From: Prochlorococcus sp. AG-436-M02
Lineage (GTDB): Bacteria > Cyanobacteriota > Cyanobacteriia > PCC-6307 > Cyanobiaceae
Assembly: GCA_003212515.1 (NCBI GenBank)
Contig: QCPL01000001.1
Location: 119,001-183,000, forward strand
DNA length: 64,000 nt
Direction of reading: 5' to 3'
Of this stretch, positions 26,765 through 34,400 are shown piece after piece (positions within the stretch are counted from its first letter, which is position 1; every line of letters starts with the position of its first letter). The notes under the pieces were generated by a model that saw only the letters and a list, made by a program, of their open reading frames with translations, searched no databases and was not told the origin of the DNA. The translations under genes were made by a program, and so were the position numbers.

Positions 26765-27553
26765 CTATCCTTTTGGTAAGGCTGTCCAATAGCCATTATT
26801 ATTTAATAGATTCAAACTATAGTCATACAAATAGCTTATATTAGAATTGGTCATTACTTCTGAAGGCTTGCCATCCGCAATTATTTGTCCATGCTTAAGT
26901 AAAATAATTCTGCAAGTCTCAGGTATTATACTCTCAATATTGTTTGTTGTATAAAATATAGTAACTTCCTTTTGTGATAATTTTCTTAGTATATTTAATA
27001 AATTATATTTACATTTGATATCAAGCATTGAGGTGGGCTCATCTAAAATAAGAATTTCTGGATTATTAATTAATGATCTGGCTAGTAAAACTGTTCTTTT
27101 TTCTCCATCAGACAATTCAGAGAAATATTTAGTTGAGTAATGTATATTAAACCTATTTTTTATCTGAGTTAACATATCATTATGCTCTGGTCTTATTAGG
27201 TCTTTATTTATTAATCCAAAAGCACCTTGGAAGCCAGATAAAATTATTTCGTCTACTTGAATATTATCCTTTATTCTTAGTTCAAGTTCTTTGCAGACAA
27301 AAGATATCTTTGATCTGAGTTCCCATACATTTGGCCTTTCTGAATTGTAAATTTTAATATATGAGTTTTCTTTGTAAAGAGGATATTTTAATCTTGTTAT
27401 TGTTTTAATAAGGGTGGACTTACCGGATCCATTTGGACCCATTAATACTGTATGTTGTCCAAATTTGAGAGATAAGTTTAAATTGTTAAAGATATTTGTT
27501 TGATTGTATGAAATATGAATATTTTTAAGTTCCAGCCACTTTTTATTAATCAA
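26765..27553 (-). CDS. Orphan ABC transporter ATP-binding protein
   Basis: 262 residues. Walker A is MGPNGSGKSTL (about 36-46), the signature is FSELSDGEKRTVLLARSLI, and Walker B is EILILDEPTSMLD. The LSDGE signature and overall length resemble YlmA/ModF-like or cobalt/iron-siderophore type ATPases. There is no permease or binding protein beside it, so it may pair with distant subunits or act on its own. The gene is notably AT-rich, and follows the Rieske oxygenase on the same strand with a 97-bp gap. Confidence 0.82.
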   Translation of the reverse strand: MINKKWLELKNIHISYNQTNIFNNLNLSLKFGQHTVLMGPNGSGKSTLIKTITRLKYPLYKENSYIKIYNSERPNVWELRSKISFVCKELELRIKDNIQVDEIILSGFQGAFGLINKDLIRPEHNDMLTQIKNRFNIHYSTKYFSELSDGEKRTVLLARSLINNPEILILDEPTSMLDIKCKYNLLNILRKLSQKEVTIFYTTNNIESIIPETCRIILLKHGQIIADGKPSEVMTNSNISYLYDYSLNLLNNNGYWTALPKG

Positions 27554-27650
27554 AGAATGTTACTCCATATTGAATATAATTGCCAGCTTGAGAATAAAAA
27601 TATAATCAGATATAGCCAATTCAACCATATGGGCCGACGGTTTTCTTCCA

Positions 27651-28985
27651 TTATAAGATAATCAATACCAAGCCTATTGGAATAAGGATACGAATAGCAA
27701 GGTTTAAATAAATACTTTTTGTGTTATCCTTTTCTAATTTCGGATTTGCTGGAGGATATAGCATCGATATATCTTCATGAACAGTATTTGTATTAAAGTC
27801 GGTTGGGTGCAATTCCCATGGGTCATCTTTTGTTTCTGAACTCTTGAACCAATCCCAGTAATATTGGACCATTTTATCTTCTCCTAATAACTTAACATTG
27901 TCTTTTTCAATAAATCCCATCTGATTGTTATAAGTCTGAGTTCTTAAGATCATATAATCTTCAGAAAAAACTTTATAAAATACCCTATGTTGTAACTGCC
28001 TAAATAATAATAAATCAGTTAAAAACTTGTTTTTCATAAACTTTCTATAATGTCTAACTATTACCCTTGCTTGATTTTTTGATAGAGGAATGTGATCTAA
28101 TACTTGAATATACCTTGCTTCATTTGGCTCACCTTTGTAAATTACTATTCTTCCAGGTGGTAAGAACTTTATTCTTATGAATTCACCTGATGAACTATCT
28201 TTGTATTTATATTTGCTTTCTATTTGATTTTCTTCTCTAGTTATCTCTTGGTTGAAACTTGTTATAACATCTCTATTAACATCATTATCAGGAATAGTGT
28301 CACCATGTACCCAGAACAAATGTAGGATATCTAGATGATTCTCAATAATTCTTGCCCAATCGCATTTGAAGTCAACTACTACTTCCTCATATTTATACGC
28401 TCCAATATCAAATCCGTAGTTATTTAGTAGGCGATTATTAATATTATCCTCTACATTGAAATCATTCAGATTAGTCTTTGCCTTCCCAGTGTAGTAAATA
28501 TAAATATAGTCACCTATTTCTTTGCAAATGTACTGATAAAGATGAATCTTAGAGGCATAATTGTCGTAATTATCATCAACTATATGGTTACAGGTAATTC
28601 TACTTAAGTTGGTGCACTCGCCTGTTGATGAATATCTCGCACCATGGTATGGGCAGACTAGTTCACCATCAATAACCTCTCCACCAATAAAAGAAGCTCC
28701 TCTATGAGGGCATAGATCCTTAACACATCTTAGATTTAGCTCCTTATCTTTATAAATTACTAATGGCTCATTATACATAGTGAAAAAGTATGGCCTCTCA
28801 TTCTTAATATTGTTTGAACTACATATTGCATACCATCCTAGAAGTCCATTCTTTAGCTGATTAGATGGCTTTTGCGACTGTTTATTTAATCTCTTTTTGT
28901 CTGTTACTTCAGAAATAGTATTGGAGGAAGTGCTTTCACTACCCAGGTTAACCTTATTAAATTGTGCAATTCCATCATCATTCAT
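27651..28985 (-). CDS. Rieske/PaO-family oxygenase, candidate chlorophyll-modifying enzyme
   Basis: 444 residues. The Rieske [2Fe-2S] site is C92-P-H94 and C111-P-Y-H114. The mononuclear iron site is NHLDILHLFWVH with Asp219, His222 and His227 (D-x2-H-x4-H), as in pheophorbide a oxygenase, Tic55 and chlorophyllide a oxygenase. A hydrophobic C-terminal helix (about 427-444) anchors it. Prochlorococcus makes chlorophyll b with a divergent CAO, and this gene's place between two Pcb genes fits such a role; that is inference and unproven. A roughly 45-residue polar N-terminal extension is unusual. Confidence 0.8.
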   Translation of the reverse strand: MNDDGIAQFNKVNLGSESTSSNTISEVTDKKRLNKQSQKPSNQLKNGLLGWYAICSSNNIKNERPYFFTMYNEPLVIYKDKELNLRCVKDLCPHRGASFIGGEVIDGELVCPYHGARYSSTGECTNLSRITCNHIVDDNYDNYASKIHLYQYICKEIGDYIYIYYTGKAKTNLNDFNVEDNINNRLLNNYGFDIGAYKYEEVVVDFKCDWARIIENHLDILHLFWVHGDTIPDNDVNRDVITSFNQEITREENQIESKYKYKDSSSGEFIRIKFLPPGRIVIYKGEPNEARYIQVLDHIPLSKNQARVIVRHYRKFMKNKFLTDLLLFRQLQHRVFYKVFSEDYMILRTQTYNNQMGFIEKDNVKLLGEDKMVQYYWDWFKSSETKDDPWELHPTDFNTNTVHEDISMLYPPANPKLEKDNTKSIYLNLAIRILIPIGLVLIIL

Positions 28986-29187
28986 GACTTTCTTGACATT
29001 AAAAGCTCTGTATTTTTGCTTTAAGTCATTTTTGATATTACCTTATACGGCTCTCAAAAGATGATTGGCGAGCTTATTTCACAGGACTGTAACTTCACTC
29101 AACAATGAGGATCTTGCAGTACTTTACCTAGAAGCGGTGTCTCAAATTGTATTTTCTAAAAAAGAGTAGCTGGAGATGTAAAGGTTT

Positions 29188-29367
29188 TTATGAACCTTGC
29201 CTGACACGTATATATTCAGTTGCTTCTTCAATGTTATTGCAGAATTTACAAGAACCTAAGTAGCATCCTAAATACCGTTGAAAAAATCTTTTCCCTCCGC
29301 TGAGTTGGTAAGTATGAACGGTACCTCCTTGGGGAGTGCTGTGAACAAGCTCTGGTAATACAACCAT
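29188..29367 (-). CDS. 59-residue protein with C-x4-C-x2-C cluster
   Basis: ORF from the ATG at 29365-29367 to TAA at 29188-29190. It begins MVVLPELVHSTPQGG and contains GCYLGSCKFC, a three-cysteine cluster of possible metal- or Fe-S-binding type, with an acidic helix after it. The composition and compact layout look protein-coding, and it fits the many tiny conserved proteins of Prochlorococcus. I do not recognise the family. It is isolated in the 1-kb gap between the Rieske oxygenase and the second Pcb gene. Confidence 0.6.
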   Translation of the reverse strand: MVVLPELVHSTPQGGTVHTYQLSGGKRFFQRYLGCYLGSCKFCNNIEEATEYIRVRQGS

Positions 29368-29520
29368 TTAGATGATTTGTTTTTCTAAAAATGCTTTTTT
29401 TGAATAGCTAATGCAATGGGTATTTTTTACTAACTAATCATCTGACATTTTGGGATTGCAATGCCAGTTGGATTAAAAAAACTATTTAACTAATTAATAT
29501 AAAATAATATATTTATATAA

Positions 29521-29661
29521 TTATAAGGAATTTACCTGTAAATTCTTTTCAAAGCTACTTACTGATATCTCTATTAGTATAGCTAATCCGATGCACTTAG
29601 TCTGATAAGACTGCTGATTTTCTTGATGGGATATTATAACTTGAACTTGCCCTAAAGACAT
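29521..29661 (-). CDS. Candidate 46-residue small protein
   Basis: The ATG at 29659-29661 opens MSLGQVQVIISHQENQQSYQ, with one cysteine and a hydrophobic middle (KCIGLAILIEISV). A longer TTG start at 29730 is possible but would overlap the FNR-like palindrome, so I chose the ATG. No RBS or family is clear. The gene is weakly supported and could be a chance ORF in AT-rich DNA. Confidence 0.38.
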   Translation of the reverse strand: MSLGQVQVIISHQENQQSYQTKCIGLAILIEISVSSFEKNLQVNSL

Positions 29662-29716
29662 ATTATTTATTAGCTTGATCGCATATAATGTTAAAAATAA
29701 TATAAAATTATTTTGG

Positions 29717-29730
29717 TTGATTTCAATCAA
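29717..29730. promoter_or_regulatory. Perfect FNR-type palindrome TTGAT-N4-ATCAA
   Basis: TTGATTTCAATCAA matches the FNR consensus at all ten fixed bases and extends to an 18-bp palindrome, GGTTGAT-TTCA-ATCAACC, at 29715-29732. It lies 60 bp upstream of the candidate -35 element of the second Pcb gene and faces the 46-residue ORF on the other side. A Crp/Fnr-family regulator gene is 5.4 kb away. Confidence 0.6.
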
Positions 29731-29789
29731 CCATTTTCACTTCTCATGCTTTTGATGTAAAAAATATACGTTTTGAAGTGAACATCCAA

Positions 29790-29818
29790 TTGACTTTTAG
29801 TTAAATTGTTTAGATTAT
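29790..29818 (+). promoter_or_regulatory. Candidate sigma-70 promoter of the second Pcb gene
   Basis: TTGACT at 29790-29795 and GATTAT at 29813-29818 are separated by 17 bp. The -35 element matches 5 of 6 and the -10 element 4 of 6. Transcription from here would leave a long leader of about 155 nt before the GTG start. Confidence 0.4.
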
Positions 29819-29979
29819 GTCCTCAGGCTTTTTGATCTTTAAAGCATTTGACAGCATATATGTCCTGAAAGTTAAAAAATGATTGCGATAGATAACAGTT
29901 TCAATAAGCGATGTAAAGTTTTTATCCTTCTCAGGCAACTTCTGTATATCTTGGATCGGTATTCTATTACATATTACTC

Positions 29980-31041
29980 GTGCAGACCTACGGAGACCCC
30001 AACGTTTCCTATGCATGGTATGCGGCAAATGCTGGAGCTGTTACTAACAAATCTGGCAGATTCATTTCATCGCATATTGCGCATACGGGCCTCATTTGCT
30101 TTGGAGCCGGTGCAAACACCCTTTTTGAATTAGCTCGTTACAACCCTGATGTGCCAATGGGCTCTCAGGGACTTGTTGTTCTTCCTCATCTTGCAGGACT
30201 TGGTTTAGGTGGAATTTCTAATGGTGTTTTTACTGACACATACCAGTTGTTAGTAGTTGCCATACTTCATCTCATCCTTTCCGGCGTATATGGTGGTGGC
30301 GGTATGCTTCACGCCTTTAGATACGAGGAAAAATTAGAGAATTATCCTTCAACTTCTAGAGCAAATAAGTTTAAGTTTGATTGGAATGATCCAGACAGAC
30401 TTACATTTATTCTTGGTCACCATTTACTTTTCCTTGCAGCAGGCAACATTCAGTTTGTTGAGTGGGCAAAGTGGCATGGAATTTATGACCCAGCAGCTGG
30501 AGCCGTTCGTCAGGTTGAATACAACTTAGACCTAGGCATGATTTGGAATCATCAGTTTGACTTCCTCTCCATTAGTAGCTTGGAAGACATAATGGGTGGT
30601 CATGCCTTCTTGGCATTCTTTATGGCTGCTGGTGGAATCTTCCATATTCTTACTAAGAATTATGGTGAGTACAATTCATTTAAAGGTGCTGACATCCTTT
30701 CTGCTGAATTCGTGCTTTCTACATCCTTAGCAGGAGCAGCTTATACAGCTTTTGTTGCAGCACTATGGTGTGCATCAAATACCACTATTTATCCAGTTGA
30801 TCTTTATGGTGAAATTCTTGAGTTTAAATTAGGGATAGCACCTTACTGGATTGATACTGATACATCTCTAGTAGCAGATGCTCACACAGGCCGAGCATGG
30901 TTGACCAATGTACACTTCTTCATTGGATTCTTCTATCTTCAAGGTCATTTCTTCCATGGTCTAAGAGCCTTAGGATTTGACTTTAGAAGTATCGGCAGAC
31001 TGTTTGACAATCTTGAGTCATCAGAAACTTCACTTAACTAG
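29980..31041 (+). CDS. pcb: Chlorophyll a/b-binding light-harvesting protein (Pcb), second copy
   Basis: 353 residues from a GTG start, opening MQTYGDPNVSYAWYAANAG, hence a clear paralogue of the Pcb at 24.5 kb but not a recent duplicate. Six membrane spans with histidines in SSHIAHTGLI, PHLAGLG, ILGHHLLFLA, WNHQFDFLS and FYLQGHFFHGLRA, plus the loop with ALWCASNTTIYP. It lies on the opposite strand, ending at a strong hairpin terminator. Upstream lie a palindrome and promoter-like elements. Paralogues of this family in other strains respond to iron or light (general knowledge). Confidence 0.95.
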   Translation: MQTYGDPNVSYAWYAANAGAVTNKSGRFISSHIAHTGLICFGAGANTLFELARYNPDVPMGSQGLVVLPHLAGLGLGGISNGVFTDTYQLLVVAILHLILSGVYGGGGMLHAFRYEEKLENYPSTSRANKFKFDWNDPDRLTFILGHHLLFLAAGNIQFVEWAKWHGIYDPAAGAVRQVEYNLDLGMIWNHQFDFLSISSLEDIMGGHAFLAFFMAAGGIFHILTKNYGEYNSFKGADILSAEFVLSTSLAGAAYTAFVAALWCASNTTIYPVDLYGEILEFKLGIAPYWIDTDTSLVADAHTGRAWLTNVHFFIGFFYLQGHFFHGLRALGFDFRSIGRLFDNLESSETSLN

Positions 31042-31070
31042 TGAATTCTTAAAGGCTTATTAGCTTTTAA

Positions 31071-31108
31071 AAAAAAGAAGCTCCATTTTTGGAGCTTCTT
31101 TTTTTTTT
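31071..31108 (+). terminator. Rho-independent terminator after second Pcb gene
   Basis: Stem GAAGCTCCA at 31077-31085 with TGGAGCTTC at 31090-31098, a four-base loop, a flanking A-run and a following run of T residues to 31108. The pairing extends with A-T base pairs on the outside. It begins 29 bp after the stop codon. Confidence 0.92.
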
Positions 31109-31232
31109 GATAAATGGAGTACAATTAGGTCAATTTTTTAAATCCAATTCAAATTTTGAAGATTTTGTCTCATTATTATTATTTAATTTAAGTTTTGATT
31201 TTATCTAGTATATTAAGTGAAAATATTTTATA

Positions 31233-31424
31233 ATGTCTCTCAAAGATCAACTAGGAACAAAGGTTTTTACCAAGGAAGGCACAGACCAGGATCGTAAAGG
31301 TCAAGTGCTTCCTATGAAGCCTGATAATATTTTACCAATCAGGCAATTGTTAATTGCAGCTTTAAGTGCTGTAATATGTATGATTCCGATAGCTATTAAT
31401 ATCTATAATCAAGCCAAACAATAG
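31233..31424 (+). CDS. 63-residue protein with C-terminal membrane span
   Basis: Opens MSLKDQLGTKVFTKEG with a polar, charged N-terminal half and a hydrophobic helix at about 36-56 (PIRQLLIAALSAVICMIPIA). It has the layout of tail-anchored micro-proteins associated with membrane complexes. I do not recognise the family. It stands alone after the Pcb terminator, so it should have its own promoter; the upstream 120 bp are AT-rich. Confidence 0.6.
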   Translation: MSLKDQLGTKVFTKEGTDQDRKGQVLPMKPDNILPIRQLLIAALSAVICMIPIAINIYNQAKQ

Positions 31425-31644
31425 TATTTGAGCATTAATGAATAAGTGAGCATATTTTAGACAATTCTCATTTAATATTCTTTATTTAGCAAATTTTTAT
31501 GATCGATTTTAATCAAAAATTTCTTTAGAAATAGAAGATTTAAATTTGATTATTCGAATTATTGATTTATAGATATATATCTTTGTTGGATTCACATTAT
31601 CAATTTTTTGAAATTTTTGGAGCGCAAATAATTGTGAGCATTAA

Positions 31645-31670
31645 AAAAAGCCTGTCATCGCAGGCTTTTT
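31645..31670 (-). terminator. Terminator downstream of the initiator tRNA
   Basis: AAAAAGCCTG and CAGGCTTTTT flank a six-base loop at 31655-31660, giving a ten-pair stem. It lies 4 bp beyond the CCA end of the tRNA in the direction of its transcription. Confidence 0.85.
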
Positions 31671-31673
31671 AAT

Positions 31674-31750
<77 letters not shown>

Positions 31751-31798
31751 ATGTAATCTTTAGCATACATGCCATGCGCCAAGATAATTGCTAATTAT

Positions 31799-32776
31799 TC
31801 ATTTTTCCTGAAATCTCAATTCACCTTCTACTTCTAGTTGAACTCCTGGATTGATCATCAATACTTGCTCCTCTAGCTCCTGAAGACTGATTGGAGTCAT
31901 CCACTCTAATTGTTTTAATATATGCAAGGCAGCTGCTTGTTTGGCTCGTTTTGAGCCATCTTCTACTTTTATTGCAATTCCCATGCTTTCACCTGCTTTA
32001 CTAAGACACTGAATCCCTTCCGAGCCACCTTTGCAAATTAATTGACCATGTGCTCTTTTTATGACTTCCGTGTCGAACCGTCCTTCGCCTCCTATTAATT
32101 CTGGGTGTCGCATCATTGCTCTACTTATTTGTTCTAGCTCACTATGATTTGATCCACTTAGTTGAGCATAAAGAAAAGCCATTTGAGAAAGTGTTAGAGA
32201 AAGTGTAGGAGCACCACAGTCATCCCTTGCTGCTATTAAATTATTTGGTGAAACGTTTAAAAGTTCAGATACCCTTCTGTTAATTTCTACTTGTAATGGA
32301 TGAGAACCTTGAAGATAGTTTTCTAATGGCCAACTCATCTTTTTGCAGGTTGCTAGGAAAGCCGCATGTTTCCCTGAACAATTATGTTCGAGCTTACTTT
32401 TTTTTGTTTTTGGTATTGGACATTGAAGTTTATTTACATCTACTTCTGAATTCCACAAAAGTTTAAAAGTTTCACGAGCATGGTTTTTTGTTCCTGAATG
32501 AGAGCTACAAGCAATAGCTAAAACTTTTTCATCTAATCTAGCTTTTTCATAAGCTCCACTACTGATAAAAGGTATAGCTTGAAAAGGTTTCAGCGCAGAT
32601 CTTATAAACGTCTCATGTTTATCATTCCCTGCTTGCATCAAAACCCTTCCTTTATTGTCACAGATAACTGCGTGAACATTATGTACCGATTCAACATAAG
32701 AACCTCGTTTTAGAAAGACTTTTAGCATTGGAGTGAACAATTTATTTTTTTTGCTTAAATCTTTCATGTATGTCAT
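31799..32776 (-). CDS. Asparaginase, Rhizobium-etli-type family
   Basis: 325 residues of the cyanobacterial and plant-type asparaginase II family, which hydrolyses asparagine to aspartate and ammonia. Motifs are ACSSHSGTKNHARETF with the SSHSG segment, then NCSGKHAAFLATC and ARDDCGAPTLSLTL, all typical of this fold rather than the bacterial AnsA/B type. Its start overlaps the end of the CGLD27 gene by a single base (32776), so translation is linked. A role in nitrogen salvage is likely. Confidence 0.88.
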   Translation of the reverse strand: MTYMKDLSKKNKLFTPMLKVFLKRGSYVESVHNVHAVICDNKGRVLMQAGNDKHETFIRSALKPFQAIPFISSGAYEKARLDEKVLAIACSSHSGTKNHARETFKLLWNSEVDVNKLQCPIPKTKKSKLEHNCSGKHAAFLATCKKMSWPLENYLQGSHPLQVEINRRVSELLNVSPNNLIAARDDCGAPTLSLTLSQMAFLYAQLSGSNHSELEQISRAMMRHPELIGGEGRFDTEVIKRAHGQLICKGGSEGIQCLSKAGESMGIAIKVEDGSKRAKQAAALHILKQLEWMTPISLQELEEQVLMINPGVQLEVEGELRFQEK

Positions 32777-33282
32777 TAATTAGTACTTGATAGATATGTA
32801 AAAGAAGCTAGGGAAAATAAGAATACTAATAATAAATATATAGCAAAATTTCTTACTACTGAAAGTATGGGTGATACCTCCTGGGAAGCAATCAAACTGT
32901 CTCTATCCTTCCATAATTCTGGCTTTTCCCAGACTTGGCCGTCATGCCAGTCACTTTCTTCATAGAAAATATAATGAGAGACTAATCTATTGTAGATGTA
33001 TTTCCAACCCAAAAATTGCCTTAAGAGAATAAATAGAGGAATAATTATACTTGAAATAAAGGAAACAAAAATAAGCTTTGTAATGTTACCTTTAATTGAA
33101 TAGCTGCCAGTACAAATAATTAGGAATAGAGGGAATGATAGAGACCAAGAAAGAATAAGGTTTCTAAAAAATATAACGCTTCCCTTTTTGGGCCAAGAGA
33201 AGAAAATTGATGAACTTATTTGAATAAACTCTTCATGTGGGATCTGTTCTTTTGGAACTGGTGAATGTATTGAACTTTGCAT
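32776..33282 (-). CDS. CGLD27-like membrane protein
   Basis: 168-residue membrane protein with two to three spans (about 43-60, 67-85, 145-162). The N-terminal PVPKEQIPHEEF pattern and the EESDWHDGQVWEKPELW stretch match CGLD27, a family conserved in green plants, diatoms and cyanobacteria; in plants it has been linked to photosynthesis and iron responses (from memory). It is 5 bp downstream of rsfS and overlaps asparaginase by one base. Confidence 0.82.
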   Translation of the reverse strand: MQSSIHSPVPKEQIPHEEFIQISSSIFFSWPKKGSVIFFRNLILSWSLSFPLFLIICTGSYSIKGNITKLIFVSFISSIIIPLFILLRQFLGWKYIYNRLVSHYIFYEESDWHDGQVWEKPELWKDRDSLIASQEVSPILSVVRNFAIYLLLVFLFSLASFTYLSSTN

Positions 33283-33287
33283 TAATT

Positions 33288-33662
33288 TTATTTCAAATCT
33301 AATTCATTTGAGTAGTTATAAGTTATACCATTACTCCAAAAAGATTCTAATTCATAAAAACTCCTTTCTTTTGGTTGGAAGACATTAATTATTATTTCAC
33401 CATAATCTAAAAGAGCCCATTTCCCTTCATTTATGCCTTCTTTTCTAAGTGGAAGCAAATTTGCTTCATCACATACATTATCTTCAATAGCTTTGATGAT
33501 TGATCTAACTTGAACATTAGATAGCCCTTCGCAAACCATTATCCAATCTGCAATGCTGGAGACCTTTTCAATTTGAATTAATTTAATATTTTTAGCTTTA
33601 AGATCGTCTGCTGCTTTTGCTGCTATCTCAATTAGTCCTAGACTATCCATATACATTCTCAC
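33288..33662 (-). CDS. rsfS: Ribosomal silencing factor RsfS
   Basis: 124 residues of the Iojap/RsfS family, which binds ribosomal protein uL14 and keeps subunits apart when nutrients fail. The core is ADDLKAKNIKLIQIEKVSS and DYGEIIINVFQPKERSFYELE. The annotated start overlaps the DUF3318 gene by 20 bp; two later ATG codons (33656, 33650) are also possible and match shorter family starts. It heads the rsfS-CGLD27-asparaginase unit. Confidence 0.92.
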   Translation of the reverse strand: MRMYMDSLGLIEIAAKAADDLKAKNIKLIQIEKVSSIADWIMVCEGLSNVQVRSIIKAIEDNVCDEANLLPLRKEGINEGKWALLDYGEIIINVFQPKERSFYELESFWSNGITYNYSNELDLK

Positions 33663-34278
33663 TTGTTATTGATTGTCTCGAACCTTGTTGATCAGCCATC
33701 TCTGCTCTTGCTTTTTCCGCGCTTTTCCGAAGTGCTTCTAATCTATCTTCAAAGAAACTTCTTTTTTTCTTTTTCCGAGTGTTTTCAATTAATTCTTTCA
33801 ATGCTCCGCCTAGGCTTTTATATGCATTAGGTACGCTATATCCAAACCTACATGCGAGATCTATAGCCCTTTCATCGGCAGAAATTGCGTCTTGAAGTCT
33901 TTTCTCGGAATTATTTTTTAAATAAAGCCTATAACCTGCAAATCCAGATAGACCTAATGCCATTAGAAGTAAAAGACCGTCTTGTACCCAAAGTTCACCA
34001 ATAGCACCACCTAGTCCTATCGCAAGAGCTGCCATTTCCCATCCATCTCTAGGGATAGTATCGTTTTGTATTCTGCCTACTTCATGCCAAAAAAGTAGGT
34101 TGCGATGATCAAGAGCTAGGTTTTCCCATTGATCAATATCAATTTGGATCTCGACTTCATCCCTCCCAATTTCTTCTAGATCTATCAATGGGGGATCAAT
34201 GGCTGCAGCAGCCTCAACAAAAACCCAGCTTTGGTTTTCTGGTGGCAATAGACCTTTTAGCCTCTGAAGCTCACTCAT
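33643..34278 (-). CDS. DUF3318 protein
   Basis: 211 residues, with two hydrophobic helices in the middle (about 83-101 and 103-118) and a basic C-terminal tail with KKKKRS. The opening MSELQRLKGLLPPENQSWVF is the usual start of the cyanobacterial DUF3318 family. Function is unknown. It is the first gene of a minus-strand unit with rsfS, CGLD27 and asparaginase, and diverges from carB with a 122-bp upstream region that includes a 6-bp inverted repeat. Confidence 0.85.
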   Translation of the reverse strand: MSELQRLKGLLPPENQSWVFVEAAAAIDPPLIDLEEIGRDEVEIQIDIDQWENLALDHRNLLFWHEVGRIQNDTIPRDGWEMAALAIGLGGAIGELWVQDGLLLLMALGLSGFAGYRLYLKNNSEKRLQDAISADERAIDLACRFGYSVPNAYKSLGGALKELIENTRKKKKRSFFEDRLEALRKSAEKARAEMADQQGSRQSITSENVYG

Positions 34279-34400
34279 GATTGCGGCTGTTCAATTTAGA
34301 CAATTTAGCTATTATTTGAATGTTAGTAGCGACTTGGTTAACTGACTCTTATCAGTTGCGATAGAAGCGAAATGAAACTCAGAGCAAATTTTTAAAACCA

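Larger units (their letters stand above)
29662..29979. other. Upstream region of the second Pcb gene, no further gene
   Basis: 318 bp of AT-rich DNA. It holds an FNR-type palindrome at 29717-29730, a candidate sigma-70 promoter at 29790-29818 and an apparent 5' leader of roughly 150 nt before the GTG start. Larger reading frames on either strand here overlap the Pcb start region in other frames and look like shadows. Confidence 0.5.

Noticed and set aside
29662..29730. TTG start extending the 46-residue ORF upstream
   Set aside because: It lies across the FNR-type palindrome and is less likely than the ATG at 29661.
29810..30133. Two reading frames opposite or offset to the second Pcb start
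   Set aside because: They overlap the well-supported Pcb gene in other frames and have no recognisable protein character; treated as shadows.
31425..31644. Possible small gene or RNA between the 63-residue protein and the tRNA
   Set aside because: I see only AT-rich sequence and no hairpin apart from the tRNA terminator.
34340..34357. 6-bp inverted repeat AACTGA-N6-TCAGTT upstream of carB
   Set aside because: Short arms and no known operator with this sequence, so I cannot separate it from chance.
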